Part shown: positions 41,171 through 50,496 of the stretch, piece after piece
Position numbering within the stretch: the first letter of the stretch is position 1
Layout: every line of letters starts with the position of its first letter
Notes under the pieces: generated by a model
The model's input: only the letters and a program-made list of their open reading frames with translations
Databases searched by the model: none
Told to the model about the DNA's origin: nothing
Assembly (NCBI GenBank): GCA_964636655.1
Contig: CAZWTK010000001.1
Coordinates: 1-64,000, forward strand
Direction of reading: 5' to 3'
DNA from: Fen-549 sp964636655
Lineage (GTDB): Bacteria; Actinomycetota; Thermoleophilia; Gaiellales; Gaiellaceae
DNA length: 64,000 bases
Made by a program: the position numbers and the translations under genes

Positions 41171-42277
41171 TCAGCGGACGGTGATCGCGCGAATGCGTCC
41201 GCGGAGAACACCGTGGACGGTCAAGTTCTCGGCCCAGGCGACGCGCGCGCCCTCGATCGAGAGACCGATCGGCGTCTTTTTGGCGTTGACGACCTTCTTG
41301 ACCGAGCCCCCCACGACGCGGACGGTGCGAATCGACTTACCGACGCGGAAGACGGCTCGCTTGTTGGTGGTGGAGAGCGCCGTCGCCTTGGCCGGCACTG
41401 CCACTCTCCGCAGGAGAGCTCCCGCCGGGGTGCGAAACTCGATTCGCTTTCCGCCGACTGTGGACTCGAGCACGGCGACCACCGACGGCGCAAGCGCGAT
41501 CGCGAGGGGCCTACCCGAGGGTGAGAACGAGCCGACGCTCGCGCCGCTGACGGCGTTCCTGACGGTCACGGTCGCCGGAGAGTCGGGGCCGATGCTCCCC
41601 GCGGTGGAGGCCGTCACCGCGACCACAAGCGCAACCCGGTGACCGGAAGCGGCGAGCATGACGGACGGGGGCGATCCGGGAATCGGAACCTTGCTGGTTC
41701 CGGATACGCGTTCGACACCTCCACCCGAGATCACCGCCGTGCAGGTTCCCGTGTCCTCGCAGTCCGCCGCTCCGGCGATGGCCACGCTCGCCACCCCATA
41801 GGCGAGCGTCGAGGAGTCGCCGGCGATCCCACCGAGGTGATCGCCGTCGCCGAAACCGTTCGAGTACACGAGTTCGTCGAGCTTGATGTCGCTGGCACCG
41901 GTGTACGAGGCGGTAATGAGCTGCACATAGGTGGAGTTGCCGGCATCCCGGAGCGTCCACAGCGCCCGCTTGCCGGCGAGAGCGAGGTAGGTCTTGTGCG
42001 CGGGGTCGAAGCCGGTGTCGCTGTGGCACGTCGGCCCGGCGGGCTTGGTCACGATCTTCTGCTTCTTCGGACCGAGCAGTCGTATTCGAACCTGCCACGG
42101 GCAAGCCGCGTGGCTGTCGATGCTCGCCCAGGCAAGTCGACTTCCGTCCTGGGCGAAGGCTTCGATCGGGCCCTTTGCCCAGACGAGTGTTTTCGTGCTC
42201 GCCTGGTTGCGTGAGTAGGCCGCCCCGGAGCTGAACAGGAGCAACGCCGCGGCAAGCGAGCACGCCAGTTTGAGCAT
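41171..42277 (-). CDS. Secreted protein, homologue of the protein at 6854
   Basis: 368 residues, signal peptide about 1-21 (LKLACSLAAALLLFSSGAAYS). The mature part shares the pattern seen at 6854: 'DGSRLAW', a cysteine pair in the first 90 residues, 'LALAGKRALWTL', then 'IEFRTPAGALLRRVAV' and 'TNKRAVFRVGKSIRTV'. Likely a beta-propeller of unknown ligand. ATG 42277 has only a weak ribosome site. It lies downstream of dnaE2 on the same strand but is unlikely to be part of it. Confidence 0.8.
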   Translation of the reverse strand: MLKLACSLAAALLLFSSGAAYSRNQASTKTLVWAKGPIEAFAQDGSRLAWASIDSHAACPWQVRIRLLGPKKQKIVTKPAGPTCHSDTGFDPAHKTYLALAGKRALWTLRDAGNSTYVQLITASYTGASDIKLDELVYSNGFGDGDHLGGIAGDSSTLAYGVASVAIAGAADCEDTGTCTAVISGGGVERVSGTSKVPIPGSPPSVMLAASGHRVALVVAVTASTAGSIGPDSPATVTVRNAVSGASVGSFSPSGRPLAIALAPSVVAVLESTVGGKRIEFRTPAGALLRRVAVPAKATALSTTNKRAVFRVGKSIRTVRVVGGSVKKVVNAKKTPIGLSIEGARVAWAENLTVHGVLRGRIRAITVR

Positions 42278-42333
42278 TTGCTGATTATGACGTGTCCGCG
42301 GGACGTCCTAAAGAGCCGGAATCCATCGAAGCG

Positions 42334-45300
42334 CTAGTGGAAGCTGTGAATGCCCGGCAGCGAGCCGTGCACATCGGCGTCCGCGGAGAGCCGGCGCGCC
42401 AGCGGCAGGAGGCTTTGCAGCTTCTCGGCGATGACGTTGATCGTGCCGCCGCTTCGCTGCAGGCGGCCGCGCGCGAGCAGGATCGGCTCGCCGCGAACCA
42501 GGGCTCGATTCTGGGCGTAGAGCGGCGGCATCACGATCACGTTCAGCTGCCCCGTCTCGTCTTCGAGCAGCAGGAAGGTGACGCCGTTTGCCGTGGGCGG
42601 GCGCTGGCGCGCGACGACCAAGCCGGCGACGGCGACGCGGGAGCCGTTCCGCGCAGCGGGAAGGTCGACCGAGGAGAGAGTGCCGGGCGGAAGCTCGGGC
42701 CGGAGCAGCGCGAGTGGGTGGACGCCGGTGGAGAGCCCGGTCGAGCGATAGTCGGCAAGCAGGCGCTCCCAGACGGATTGCTCGGGCAGGGAAGGCGTGG
42801 CGACTGTGGGAGGCAGCGGCAGGGCGAGCTGGCGCTCCTTGCCGCCCGAGCCGGGAACGCTCCGGTCGCGCGGCGCCAGACCGAGCTGCCAGAGCAGCGA
42901 GCGGCGCGGCCGGCCGAACGAGTCGCAGGCGCCCGCCGCCACGAGTGCACTCAGCGTGCGCTCGTCCAGTCCGCTTCGCTGCGCCAGCTCGCACACATCC
43001 GTAAACGCCCCTCCCCGCTCCCGCTCGGCGACGAGCGCCTTGGCGCCCGCCTCGCCGAGCGCCTTCACAAGCAGCAGACCGATCCGCACCTTCCCATCCT
43101 CGACCTGACTAGTAGCGGCGCTCGCGTTCACGTCCACCGGCAGCACGACGAGCCCGCGGCGCTGCGCATCCCGCACCAGCGCCGCGGGCGGGTAGAAGCC
43201 CATCGGCTGCGCGTTCAGGAGCGAGGCCAGGTACTCACCCGGGTAGTAGTGACGCAGCCAGGCCGACTGGTAGCCGAGCAGTGCGAAGGCCGCCGCGTGC
43301 GACTTGGGAAAGCCGAAGCCCGAGAAGCTGGAGAGCTTGTCATAGACGTGGTCGGCCGTCTCGGAATCGACTCCCTTCGCGGCGGCGCCGGCTATGAAGC
43401 GAGCGCGGTAGGCCTCGAGTGCCTCGGCGCTTCGCTTGCGACTCATCGCCCGGCGCAACCCCTCGGCCTCGCCCACGCTGAAGCCGGCCAGCGCCATCGC
43501 CACCTCCAGCACCTGGTCCTGAAAGACGACCACCCCGAGCGTCTCGCGCAGCGGTTCTTCCAGCAGCGGATGGTCGCAGGGCACTCGGAAGGTCGGGTCG
43601 GCGCGCAGGCGTCGGCGGTGCTCGACGTAGGGGTGGATGGCCTTGCCCTGGATCGGGCCGGGACGGACGAGCGCCACCTGCACGGTCAGGTCGTCGAGAT
43701 TGGCAGGCAGCGTCTGAGGCAGGCTCTGCATCTGGGCGCGGCTCTCGATCTGAAAGCTGCCGACCGTGTCGGCGCGCTGGATCTCCGAGTAGATGACCGG
43801 GTCGTCGAGCGGGATGCGCGAGAGGTCGATCGGCTCCCCGTGCAGGCGCGCAATCTCCTCCACGCAGGCCTCGACCGCCGAGAGCATGCCCAGCCCGAGC
43901 AGGTCGATCTTCATGANNNNNNNNNNNNNNNNNNNNNNNNNNNNNNNNNNNNNNNNNNNNNNNNNNNNNNNNNNNNNNNNNNNNNNNNNNNNNNNNNNNN
44001 NNNNNNNNNNNNNNNNACGCAGGCCTCGACCGCCGAGAGCATGCCCAGCCCGAGCAGGTCGATCTTCATGAAGCCGGCATCCGCGCAGGAATCCTTATCC
44101 CACTGGCAGATCTGGCGCCCGCGCATCGCCGCCGGCATCACCGGCACCAGCTCGACCAGCGGGCGCGAGGAGATGACCATGCCGCCCGGGTGCTGGGAGA
44201 CGTGACGCGGCAGACGCGCGATCTCGCCGGTGAGATGGGCGAAGGCGCGCCAGCGCTTCGAGCCCAGCTTTTGCTCGGCGTCGGGCTGGCGCTTCAGCTC
44301 CTCGCCGACCTCGCGCGCGTCCCAGCTGTCTGACAATTTCGCCAGCCGCTCCAGCTCGCCGAAGGGCAGCCCGAGCGCCTTGCCGACGTCGCGGATCGCG
44401 CCGCGCGAGCGATAGGTCGAGAAGCTGGCCACCAGCGCCGCGTGCTCGGAGCCGTAGCGCTCGATGATGCGCACGATCAGCTGCTCGCGGATGTCGCGCG
44501 GGAAGTCGAGGTCGATGTCGGGCACACCGGCCATCTCGCGGTTCAAGAAGCGCCCGATCGAGAGATCGGCGGCGACCGGATCGACGTGCGAGAGCCCGGT
44601 CAGGTAGCAGACGATCGAGCCGACCGAGCTGCCCCTGCCGCGCCCAGGCGGAAGCACGCTGCGCGGTGAGCCGGCCCCACGCACCTGGGCGGCGACCTCG
44701 CGCGCCAGCTCGAGCACCTCGTGGTGCAGGCAGAAGAAGCCGGACAATTCCAGCTCGTCGATCAACCTCAGCTCCTCATCGAGGCGAATTCGTGCCTGTT
44801 TTTCCAGGCGCGTATTCGCCCGATAACGCTCGGCAAAGGCGCGCTCGCAGATCGTGGCCAGGCGCCGGATCGCGGGCTCCCCGTCGGAGAAGTCGGGGTA
44901 GCGGTAGCCGAGCTCCTCGGTCAGGTCGAACTCGAGCCTTCGGGCCAGCTCGCCCGCTCGCGCGACCGCGCCCGGGTCAGCCGGAAAGCGCGCATGCATC
45001 TGCTCGGGCGCCAGCAGGATGAACTCGTGGTTTCCTCGCCTTTCTGCCTCACAGGCCTCGAGCGAGGTGTTCTGGCGGATGGCGACGAGCACGTCCTGGA
45101 GCAGGCTGCGGCGGCGCGAGTGGGCGTGCACGTCGCCCGTTGCCACGGTCTCGAGGCCGAGATCGGCCGCAAGCTCGCGCAGGGCGGAATTTCGGCGCTC
45201 GTCGCCGCGCTCGTAGGGACGCTGCAGCTCGACGAAGAAGCGGCTCCCGAACGCCCGCGCCAGCTCGACCGCCACGTTCGGCTCGCGCACGGCGAGCCCG

Positions 45301-45740
45301 TGCCGGGCGCAGCCCGAGAGGCAGACGAGGCCCTCATTCAGCTCGATCAGTTCCTGGACGGGAAGAGCCGACGGATGTAGCTCCCGCTCCCTCCCGGGCG
45401 GTCGCGTATGAGCATGAGCGCGCGTGAGCAGGCGACAGAGGTTCGAGTAGCCGCGGCGGCTCTCGACCAGCACCGTCACGTGCGAGCCCGCCCGCCCCGG
45501 CGGGCTCTCCAGCGTCAACTCGCAGCCGGTGATCGGGCGCAGGCCCAGCGCCTTGGCGGCGTGGGCGAATTCGAGCGAGCCGTAGAGGCCGTCGTGATCA
45601 GTCAGCGCAAGCGCCTCGTAGCCCAAACTGGCGGCCCGGGCGGCCAGCTCCTCGGGCTGCGAGGCCCCGTCCAGAAACGAATAGGCCGAGTGGGCGTGGA
45701 GCTCGACGTAGGAAGGAGAACGAGAAGCGGGCTTCCTCAC
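42334..45740 (-). CDS. dnaE2: Error-prone DNA polymerase III alpha subunit DnaE2 (ImuC), interrupted only by assembly gap
   Basis: SOS-induced translesion polymerase that works with ImuB. Start GTG 45740 gives VELHAHSAYSFLDGA of the PHP domain at about residue 12, and DIDLDFP near 400 holds two catalytic aspartates. A 100-N gap (43917-44016) breaks the frame, but 55 bases are repeated on both sides (43862-43916 and 44017-44071). Removing the gap and one copy leaves 3252 bases, an intact 1084 codons, matching DnaE2 length. A LexA box overlaps its promoter (45751-45770). The predicted transcript begins at or next to the GTG, so translation may be leaderless. Confidence 0.93.
43862..44071. other. 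Scaffold gap (100 N) flanked by a 55-bp identical repeat
   Basis: Bases 43862-43916 and 44017-44071 are identical, and 43917-44016 are N. The overlap shows two contigs that should be merged; the 100-N length is a placeholder and the true gap is about minus 55 bases. Confidence 0.95.
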
Positions 45741-45746
45741 CCGTTC

Positions 45747-45752
45747 ATTTTA
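45747..45752 (-). promoter_or_regulatory. -10 element of dnaE2
   Basis: TAAAAT on the minus strand, ending six bases before the GTG start. The LexA box occupies the spacer just upstream. A start of transcription at about 45740 would coincide with the first codon. Confidence 0.5.
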
Positions 45753-45770
45753 GCGAACGTATGTTCGCTA
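45751..45770. promoter_or_regulatory. LexA (SOS) box of dnaE2
   Basis: TAGCGAAC-GTAT-GTTCGCTA is an inverted repeat with perfect 8-base arms. The core CGAACGTATGTTCG matches the Gram-positive/actinobacterial LexA consensus CGAAC-RNRY-GTTCG fully. Confidence 0.92.
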
Positions 45771-45789
45771 CATGAGATTCCTCAGCCGA

Positions 45790-46299
45790 TCAGCTCAAAC
45801 GCTCGAGCCCGTGCCGCTCCAGCTTGCGTGCGACTGGTGCCACAAGCCGGCCCACAATGCCCTTCGCCTCGAGGAAGTCGAGCGGGTCGAAGTAGAAGCG
45901 CAGGCTGCAAACGAGGTTCGCGTCGTAGTCGAGCACCTCCGCCCAGCAGGAGTGGACGCGGCGGTGACGGCGGCCGGGAAGCGTCGCCTCGACGACGAAC
46001 TCCTCTACCAGCGTCGCCCCGTCGACGGTGATCAACCGCGACTCGAAGCGAAGCGACTCGACCTGACCGAACACCCAGTCGAGCCAACGCCGCACGCCGT
46101 CCCTCCCACGGAGTCGTGCGCCGAGAATCTCGATCTCGCACTGCTCGTCGAAGCAGGCGACGACGCCGGCGAGATCCCCCGCCTCGAGAGCGGTGTCGAG
46201 CCGCCGCGCCGCCTCTCGAATCGACGCTTCGGTCTGTTTCGAGCCCTTCGCCGTCACCGATGATCGTGGTAGCGGCGTCGGGATCGGGCCCTGCGCCAC
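45790..46299 (-). CDS. SnoaL/NTF2-like protein
   Basis: 169 residues from GTG 46299, six bases after the P-type ATPase stop; a downstream GTG 46254 is possible. The helix-then-sheet order REAARRLDTALEAGDLAGVVACFDEQCEIEILGARLRGRDGVRRWL is the SnoaL/nuclear transport factor 2 fold, used for small enzymes or ligand-binding proteins. Last gene of the run 49458 to 45790. Function unknown; a metabolic enzyme or a stress protein are both possible. Confidence 0.75.
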   Translation of the reverse strand: MAQGPIPTPLPRSSVTAKGSKQTEASIREAARRLDTALEAGDLAGVVACFDEQCEIEILGARLRGRDGVRRWLDWVFGQVESLRFESRLITVDGATLVEEFVVEATLPGRRHRRVHSCWAEVLDYDANLVCSLRFYFDPLDFLEAKGIVGRLVAPVARKLERHGLERLS

Positions 46300-46305
46300 G
46301 CTCGC

Positions 46306-48804
46306 TTATCTCTCGGCGTTCCGGGAGTAGCTCGTGAAGCCCGTGGCCCTCACGACCGCCTCGTGCCGGCCCAGGTGGCGATAGGTCGCGACCTTGGCAA
46401 CGTCGAGAATGAACATCCAGACGATCGCCCAGCCCCAAGCGAGGCCGACGTAGCGCCAGGGGAGCGCGGTCATGAGCAGGCCGAAGTGCGCGATCATGGT
46501 GGCGACGCCCTCGGCGACCGTGACCGCGCCGAAGAGGACGGCGGCTGGCCGAACCGACCAGAACCAGCTGCGGGTGCGGGCGATGTAGAGCGTCAGACTG
46601 CCAGCCACCGAAAGCTTCAGGTACATCAGGGAGCGCAGCACGTCGTGGTTGAGATCCAGGACGTAGTTCCCGATGAGCAGGATCGAGAAGCTCTCGACGA
46701 CTCCGACAAGCCCGAGCAGCGAGGCAATGGTGAGTATGTCCCTCAGCTGCCATCGCTCGGGCAGCGGTGAGGCGTGCACGCGGTCGAAGGCGATCGAGAT
46801 GATCGCCGCGTCGTTCAAGAGGGCGAGCAGGACGACCTGCACTGCTGTCACGGGGAAGAAATCCAGCGCGAGGATTGCGATGGTGACGAAGACGACCACG
46901 CGGATCGTCTCGGTGATCCGGTAGATCGAGTAGTTGGTCATCCGCCGGAAGATCTGTCGGCTCACCCGCAGCGCCTCGACGATCACCGACAGGCCGGGAG
47001 AGAGCAGGACTATGTCGGCGGCGGCCTGGGCGGCATCGGTCGCGCCCGAGACGGCGACGCCGGCGTCGGCGCGCCGGAGCGCGGGTGCGTCGTTCACGCC
47101 GTCGCCGGTCATCGCCACGATCCGACCGGCCTCCTGGAGCGCCTTGACGATCCGGTACTTGTGCTCCGGCACCACCTGCGCGAAGCCGTCGGCGCTGTCA
47201 GCCAGCGCGATCAGGTCCGCGTTCTCGTCCTCGAGCGCGTCCGGCTCGAGGATGTTCGAGCCCAGACCGACCTCCTCGGAGATCTCGCGAGCGATCTCGA
47301 CCCGGTCGCCGGTGATCATCTTGACCTCGAGGCCGAGTTTCTTCGCCTCCTCGAGCGTCTTCTGCGAGTCGTCGCGTGGCGGATCCTGCAGCCCCAGCAC
47401 GCCCACCAACCGCCATTCCTCGCCGTTGTCGGCGCGGGCGACCGCGAGCGCCCGGTAGCCCCTCTTCGCAAACGCGGCCGTCACCTTCGAGACCTCGTCA
47501 ACGGCGCCACCGCCGGTGAGGTCGAGAATCGCCTGAACGGCTCCCTTCGACACCTGGAACACTCCGTCGCCGTCGCCTTGCACCTTCGCGTCGGCGCGCT
47601 TGCGGATCGCGTCGAACGGCTCCAGGTCGACCACCTCGTAGCCTTCGAGCGCGCCTTCGCCGTCGAGCGCCGCGAGGATCGCATCGTCGATCGGGTCGTT
47701 CGCGCCCGGCTCGGCCGTCAGCGCCGCGTCGAGTAGCACCGCCTTCTCCTCGACGCCGCCCATGGGGGCGATCTCGGCGACGGCGAGGTCGTTCTTGGTG
47801 ATCGTGCCGGTCTTGTCGGCGCAGAGAACGGAGACTCCGGCCATCTCCTCGACCGCGGGCAGGTGACTCACGATCGCATCCTTCGCGGCCAGCAGGCGGG
47901 CGCCGATCGCCATCGTCACGGACAGCACCGCGGGCAGCGCGACCGGTATCGACGCGATCGCGACGACCAGCGCGAACTCGAAGGTGGTGCCCGGGCTCTT
48001 CCCTCGCGCCAGCTCGACCCCCACGATCGTCGCGACGAGCACGAGCGCGAGCACGATCAGGTACTTGCCGATCGCGGTCACGGCCTTCTGGAAGTGGCTG
48101 GCCTGCTGCTCGGCGCCGGCGAGCTCGGCGGTACGGCCGAACACGGTCTTCGAACCGGTCGCGAGCACGCGCATCACCACGTTTCCGCGCGTGATCGTCG
48201 AGCCCGAGAAGAGGCTGTCCGCTACCTGCTTCCCTACCGGAAGCGACTCGCCGGTAAGCGACGACTCGTCCGACTCCCCCTCCCCGCCGACCACCCGCCC
48301 GTCGGCGGGGACGACCTTTCCCCGATCGACGATCGCGAGATCGCCCGGTACGAGCGCCTCGGCCGGAACGGTCGTCCACTCGCCGTCGCGCATGACTCGC
48401 GCGTCCTTGGCGAGCTGCTCCTTCAGCGCGGCTATCGCGTTAGCGGCCTGGTGCTCCTCCCAGAAGCCGACGCCGCCGTTCACGACCAGAAGAGTGAGGA
48501 TGATGCCGAAGTCGGTGAACCGCACCTCAACCAGAGTCAGGATGAGCGCGCCTTCGATCATCCAGGGGATCGGGCCCCAGAAATGCGAGAGGAACTCGAG
48601 CACGACGTTGCTCTCCTTCTCTTCGAGCGCGTTTGGCCCGTAGCGCTCCAGCCGTCCGTGCGCCTCGCCGGAGGTGAGTCCATCGTCGTCGCCGAGCGCC
48701 TCGTCCGAGCGCCGATCTTCACCCGAGCGCTCGTCCTGGGCCTGGAGGCCTTCCCTCTTGAGCGCAGGCGCCTCGGACTTCGCTTCCGGGGAATCTACGG
48801 GCAC
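46306..48804 (-). CDS. P3A-type plasma-membrane proton-pumping ATPase
   Basis: 832 residues. Order of motifs: SLTGES at 182-187, phosphorylation Asp330 in CADKTGT, and GDGVNDAPALRRADAGVAV in the P domain. The TM6 segment AILALDFFPVTA keeps the aspartate equivalent to Asp684 of plant H+-ATPases, supporting proton transport. About ten helices. A charged N-terminal 40-residue tail is present. It hydrolyses ATP to expel protons, opposite to the F1Fo complex in this window. It follows the gene at 48805 with no gap. Confidence 0.9.
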   Translation of the reverse strand: MPVDSPEAKSEAPALKREGLQAQDERSGEDRRSDEALGDDDGLTSGEAHGRLERYGPNALEEKESNVVLEFLSHFWGPIPWMIEGALILTLVEVRFTDFGIILTLLVVNGGVGFWEEHQAANAIAALKEQLAKDARVMRDGEWTTVPAEALVPGDLAIVDRGKVVPADGRVVGGEGESDESSLTGESLPVGKQVADSLFSGSTITRGNVVMRVLATGSKTVFGRTAELAGAEQQASHFQKAVTAIGKYLIVLALVLVATIVGVELARGKSPGTTFEFALVVAIASIPVALPAVLSVTMAIGARLLAAKDAIVSHLPAVEEMAGVSVLCADKTGTITKNDLAVAEIAPMGGVEEKAVLLDAALTAEPGANDPIDDAILAALDGEGALEGYEVVDLEPFDAIRKRADAKVQGDGDGVFQVSKGAVQAILDLTGGGAVDEVSKVTAAFAKRGYRALAVARADNGEEWRLVGVLGLQDPPRDDSQKTLEEAKKLGLEVKMITGDRVEIAREISEEVGLGSNILEPDALEDENADLIALADSADGFAQVVPEHKYRIVKALQEAGRIVAMTGDGVNDAPALRRADAGVAVSGATDAAQAAADIVLLSPGLSVIVEALRVSRQIFRRMTNYSIYRITETIRVVVFVTIAILALDFFPVTAVQVVLLALLNDAAIISIAFDRVHASPLPERWQLRDILTIASLLGLVGVVESFSILLIGNYVLDLNHDVLRSLMYLKLSVAGSLTLYIARTRSWFWSVRPAAVLFGAVTVAEGVATMIAHFGLLMTALPWRYVGLAWGWAIVWMFILDVAKVATYRHLGRHEAVVRATGFTSYSRNAER

Positions 48805-49458
48805 CTACCCCTCCCGTTCATCCTCGCCTGCGCCTTTGGATGAGCCGGCATCCGCCGGTGTCCGACCATCCTTCTTGGCTTCTTTCTCGGTCTCGACCGG
48901 TCGCGGCGATTGCGCTCCTTCGGCTCGTACCGGCTTTTCGCCCGTTTGCGAAGGCCGACTGCGCTTACCGACGGCGGCCTCTTCGCTCCGGGCCTGCCGT
49001 TCGGCAGCGGCCCGCTCGAGGGCATCCGCCGCCCGAGCGTGATGTTCGCCGGCCCGCTCCAGGAGCTCCGCCACATGCTCTCTATCGCTTCCCCCCTCGT
49101 CCTGCCCCCGGGTCGCGATCGCCCGAATCTCGCGCTTGGTAGGACGCCGGCGCAGGACAACGAGCCCCGTCGGCGACAGTTCGACCGCGCCGCATTTGAT
49201 CGCGAGGTGCAGCGCCGTGTCGAACGTGCCCTCGTGCCAGAGAGCTGCATGGGTACGGCTGGCAAGCTCTTCGCGGCTTAGCATCCCGAAGGGCTCGAGC
49301 TCCGACGCGAGCATCCTCACCTCGGCCTCCACCACAGCCTTGCGATGTTCGCGCCCGAGCCTCGGGCGCCCGCGCGAGCGGGCACCGAGCGCTTCGACTT
49401 CCGGCTCGGCCTCATCCCTTTCCCGCCTCCTCAGGAACCTCACGATACGCGCCCCCAT
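48805..49458 (-). CDS. Uncharacterised charged protein in the proton-ATPase operon
   Basis: 217 residues, no helix or signal. Basic N-terminus (FLRRRERDEAEPE), a central folded part (about 40-110) with a winged-helix-like pattern (REELASRTHAALWHEGTFDTALHLAIKCGAVELSPTGLV), and a long K/E/R/A-rich disordered tail. It ends immediately before the ATPase start, so it is co-transcribed and may regulate it or its synthesis. I do not recognise the family. Confidence 0.65.
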   Translation of the reverse strand: MGARIVRFLRRRERDEAEPEVEALGARSRGRPRLGREHRKAVVEAEVRMLASELEPFGMLSREELASRTHAALWHEGTFDTALHLAIKCGAVELSPTGLVVLRRRPTKREIRAIATRGQDEGGSDREHVAELLERAGEHHARAADALERAAAERQARSEEAAVGKRSRPSQTGEKPVRAEGAQSPRPVETEKEAKKDGRTPADAGSSKGAGEDEREG

Positions 49459-49755
49459 TTCGCGATCTGGATAGACCCCGTTTTCATTCCCCGCTCCCGA
49501 ATCTCTTTAACCCGAGGATCTCCGGCTGCTTCGGCGCTTCTTCGGTGGTTCGATGGAAGCCTTTCCGCCCATCGATCTCGAAGGTTCGCCGGACGCGCCG
49601 CGCTTGTGCCGGCTCGATAGACGGCGAGCAACCCGGCCCTTCTCGCACGGGCGTCGGGGGCGCTCTCGGTCTCGTTGCTCCCCGTCACGGCGCCGACCGT
49701 GGCGCGGCGAGCCGTCCGATGTTCGAAATTCTGGTCCAGCGCGTAGGCTAAGAGT
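49459..49755. other. Intergenic region, 297 bp
   Basis: Lies between divergent transcription units (48805 minus and 49756 plus), so it should hold both promoters. No gene with a convincing ribosome site was seen; overlapping small frames are arginine-rich shadows. Confidence 0.55.
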
Positions 49756-50496
49756 GTGCTCGGGCTCCCCGAAAACGTTCAAGCGTGTCTGTTCGACCTC
49801 GACGGCGTGCTGACGAAGACGGCGACCGTCCATGCCGCCGCCTGGAAGCAGATGTTCGACGCCTACCTGCGGGAGCGATCCGAGCGGACGAGCGAGCCGT
49901 TTGTGCCCTTCGACGAGGCGTCCGACTACGGCAAGTACGTGGACGGGAAACCACGCTCGGACGGCGTCCGCTCCTTCCTCGCCTCGCGCGGAATCGAGCT
50001 TCCGGAGGGCAAGCCGGACGACCCGCCGAGCGCCGAGACGATCGTAGGGCTGGGTACCCGCAAGAACGAGCTCGTGCTGAGGCTCATCCGCGAGGACGGC
50101 GTCGAGGCTTATCCCGGCTCCGTCAGCTATCTCGAGGCGGTACGCGACGCAGGGCTCCGGCGAGCCGTCGTCTCCTCGAGCAGGAATTGCCGCGAGGTGC
50201 TGATCGCGGCCGGCATCGAAGAGCTGTTCGAGGTTCGTATCGACGGCGTCGTCGCCGACCGCGAGCACCTACACGGAAAACCGGCGCCCGACATATTCCT
50301 TGCTGCGGCCCGCGCTCTCGCCGTCGAGCCCAACGAGGCGACGGTGTTCGAGGATGCGCTCGCCGGCGTCGAAGCCGGCAAGGCTGGGAACTTCGCCCTC
50401 GTCGTCGGTGTCGACCGAAACGACCAGGCCGAGGCGCTGCGAGAACACGGCGCCTCCGTCGTCGTTTCCGATCTGGCCGAGCTGCTCGAGAGATGA
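49756..50496 (+). CDS. Beta-phosphoglucomutase, HAD family
   Basis: Converts beta-glucose-1-phosphate to glucose-6-phosphate. 246 residues from GTG 49756. Catalytic DLDGVL at 14-19 (nucleophile Asp14 and Asp16), VVSSSRN near 138, GKPAPDIF near 175 and the VFEDALAGVEAG motif near 200. It precedes the GH65 phosphorylase with overlapping stop and start (ATGA at 50493-50496). The pair forms a disaccharide phosphorolysis route giving glucose and G6P. Confidence 0.9.
   Translation: MLGLPENVQACLFDLDGVLTKTATVHAAAWKQMFDAYLRERSERTSEPFVPFDEASDYGKYVDGKPRSDGVRSFLASRGIELPEGKPDDPPSAETIVGLGTRKNELVLRLIREDGVEAYPGSVSYLEAVRDAGLRRAVVSSSRNCREVLIAAGIEELFEVRIDGVVADREHLHGKPAPDIFLAAARALAVEPNEATVFEDALAGVEAGKAGNFALVVGVDRNDQAEALREHGASVVVSDLAELLER

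Noticed and set aside
43917..44016. Interruption of dnaE2 as a pseudogene
   Set aside because: The break is N filler with overlapping contig ends; the merged frame is intact.
49440..49688. 82-codon minus-strand frame before the phosphoglucomutase
   Set aside because: No ribosome site, Arg/Ala-rich, overlaps the start of the gene at 48805; likely noise.
49785..50492. N-terminal extension of the GH65 frame
   Set aside because: It overlaps the phosphoglucomutase in another frame and is Arg-rich; ATG 50493 overlaps the upstream stop as in coupled genes.
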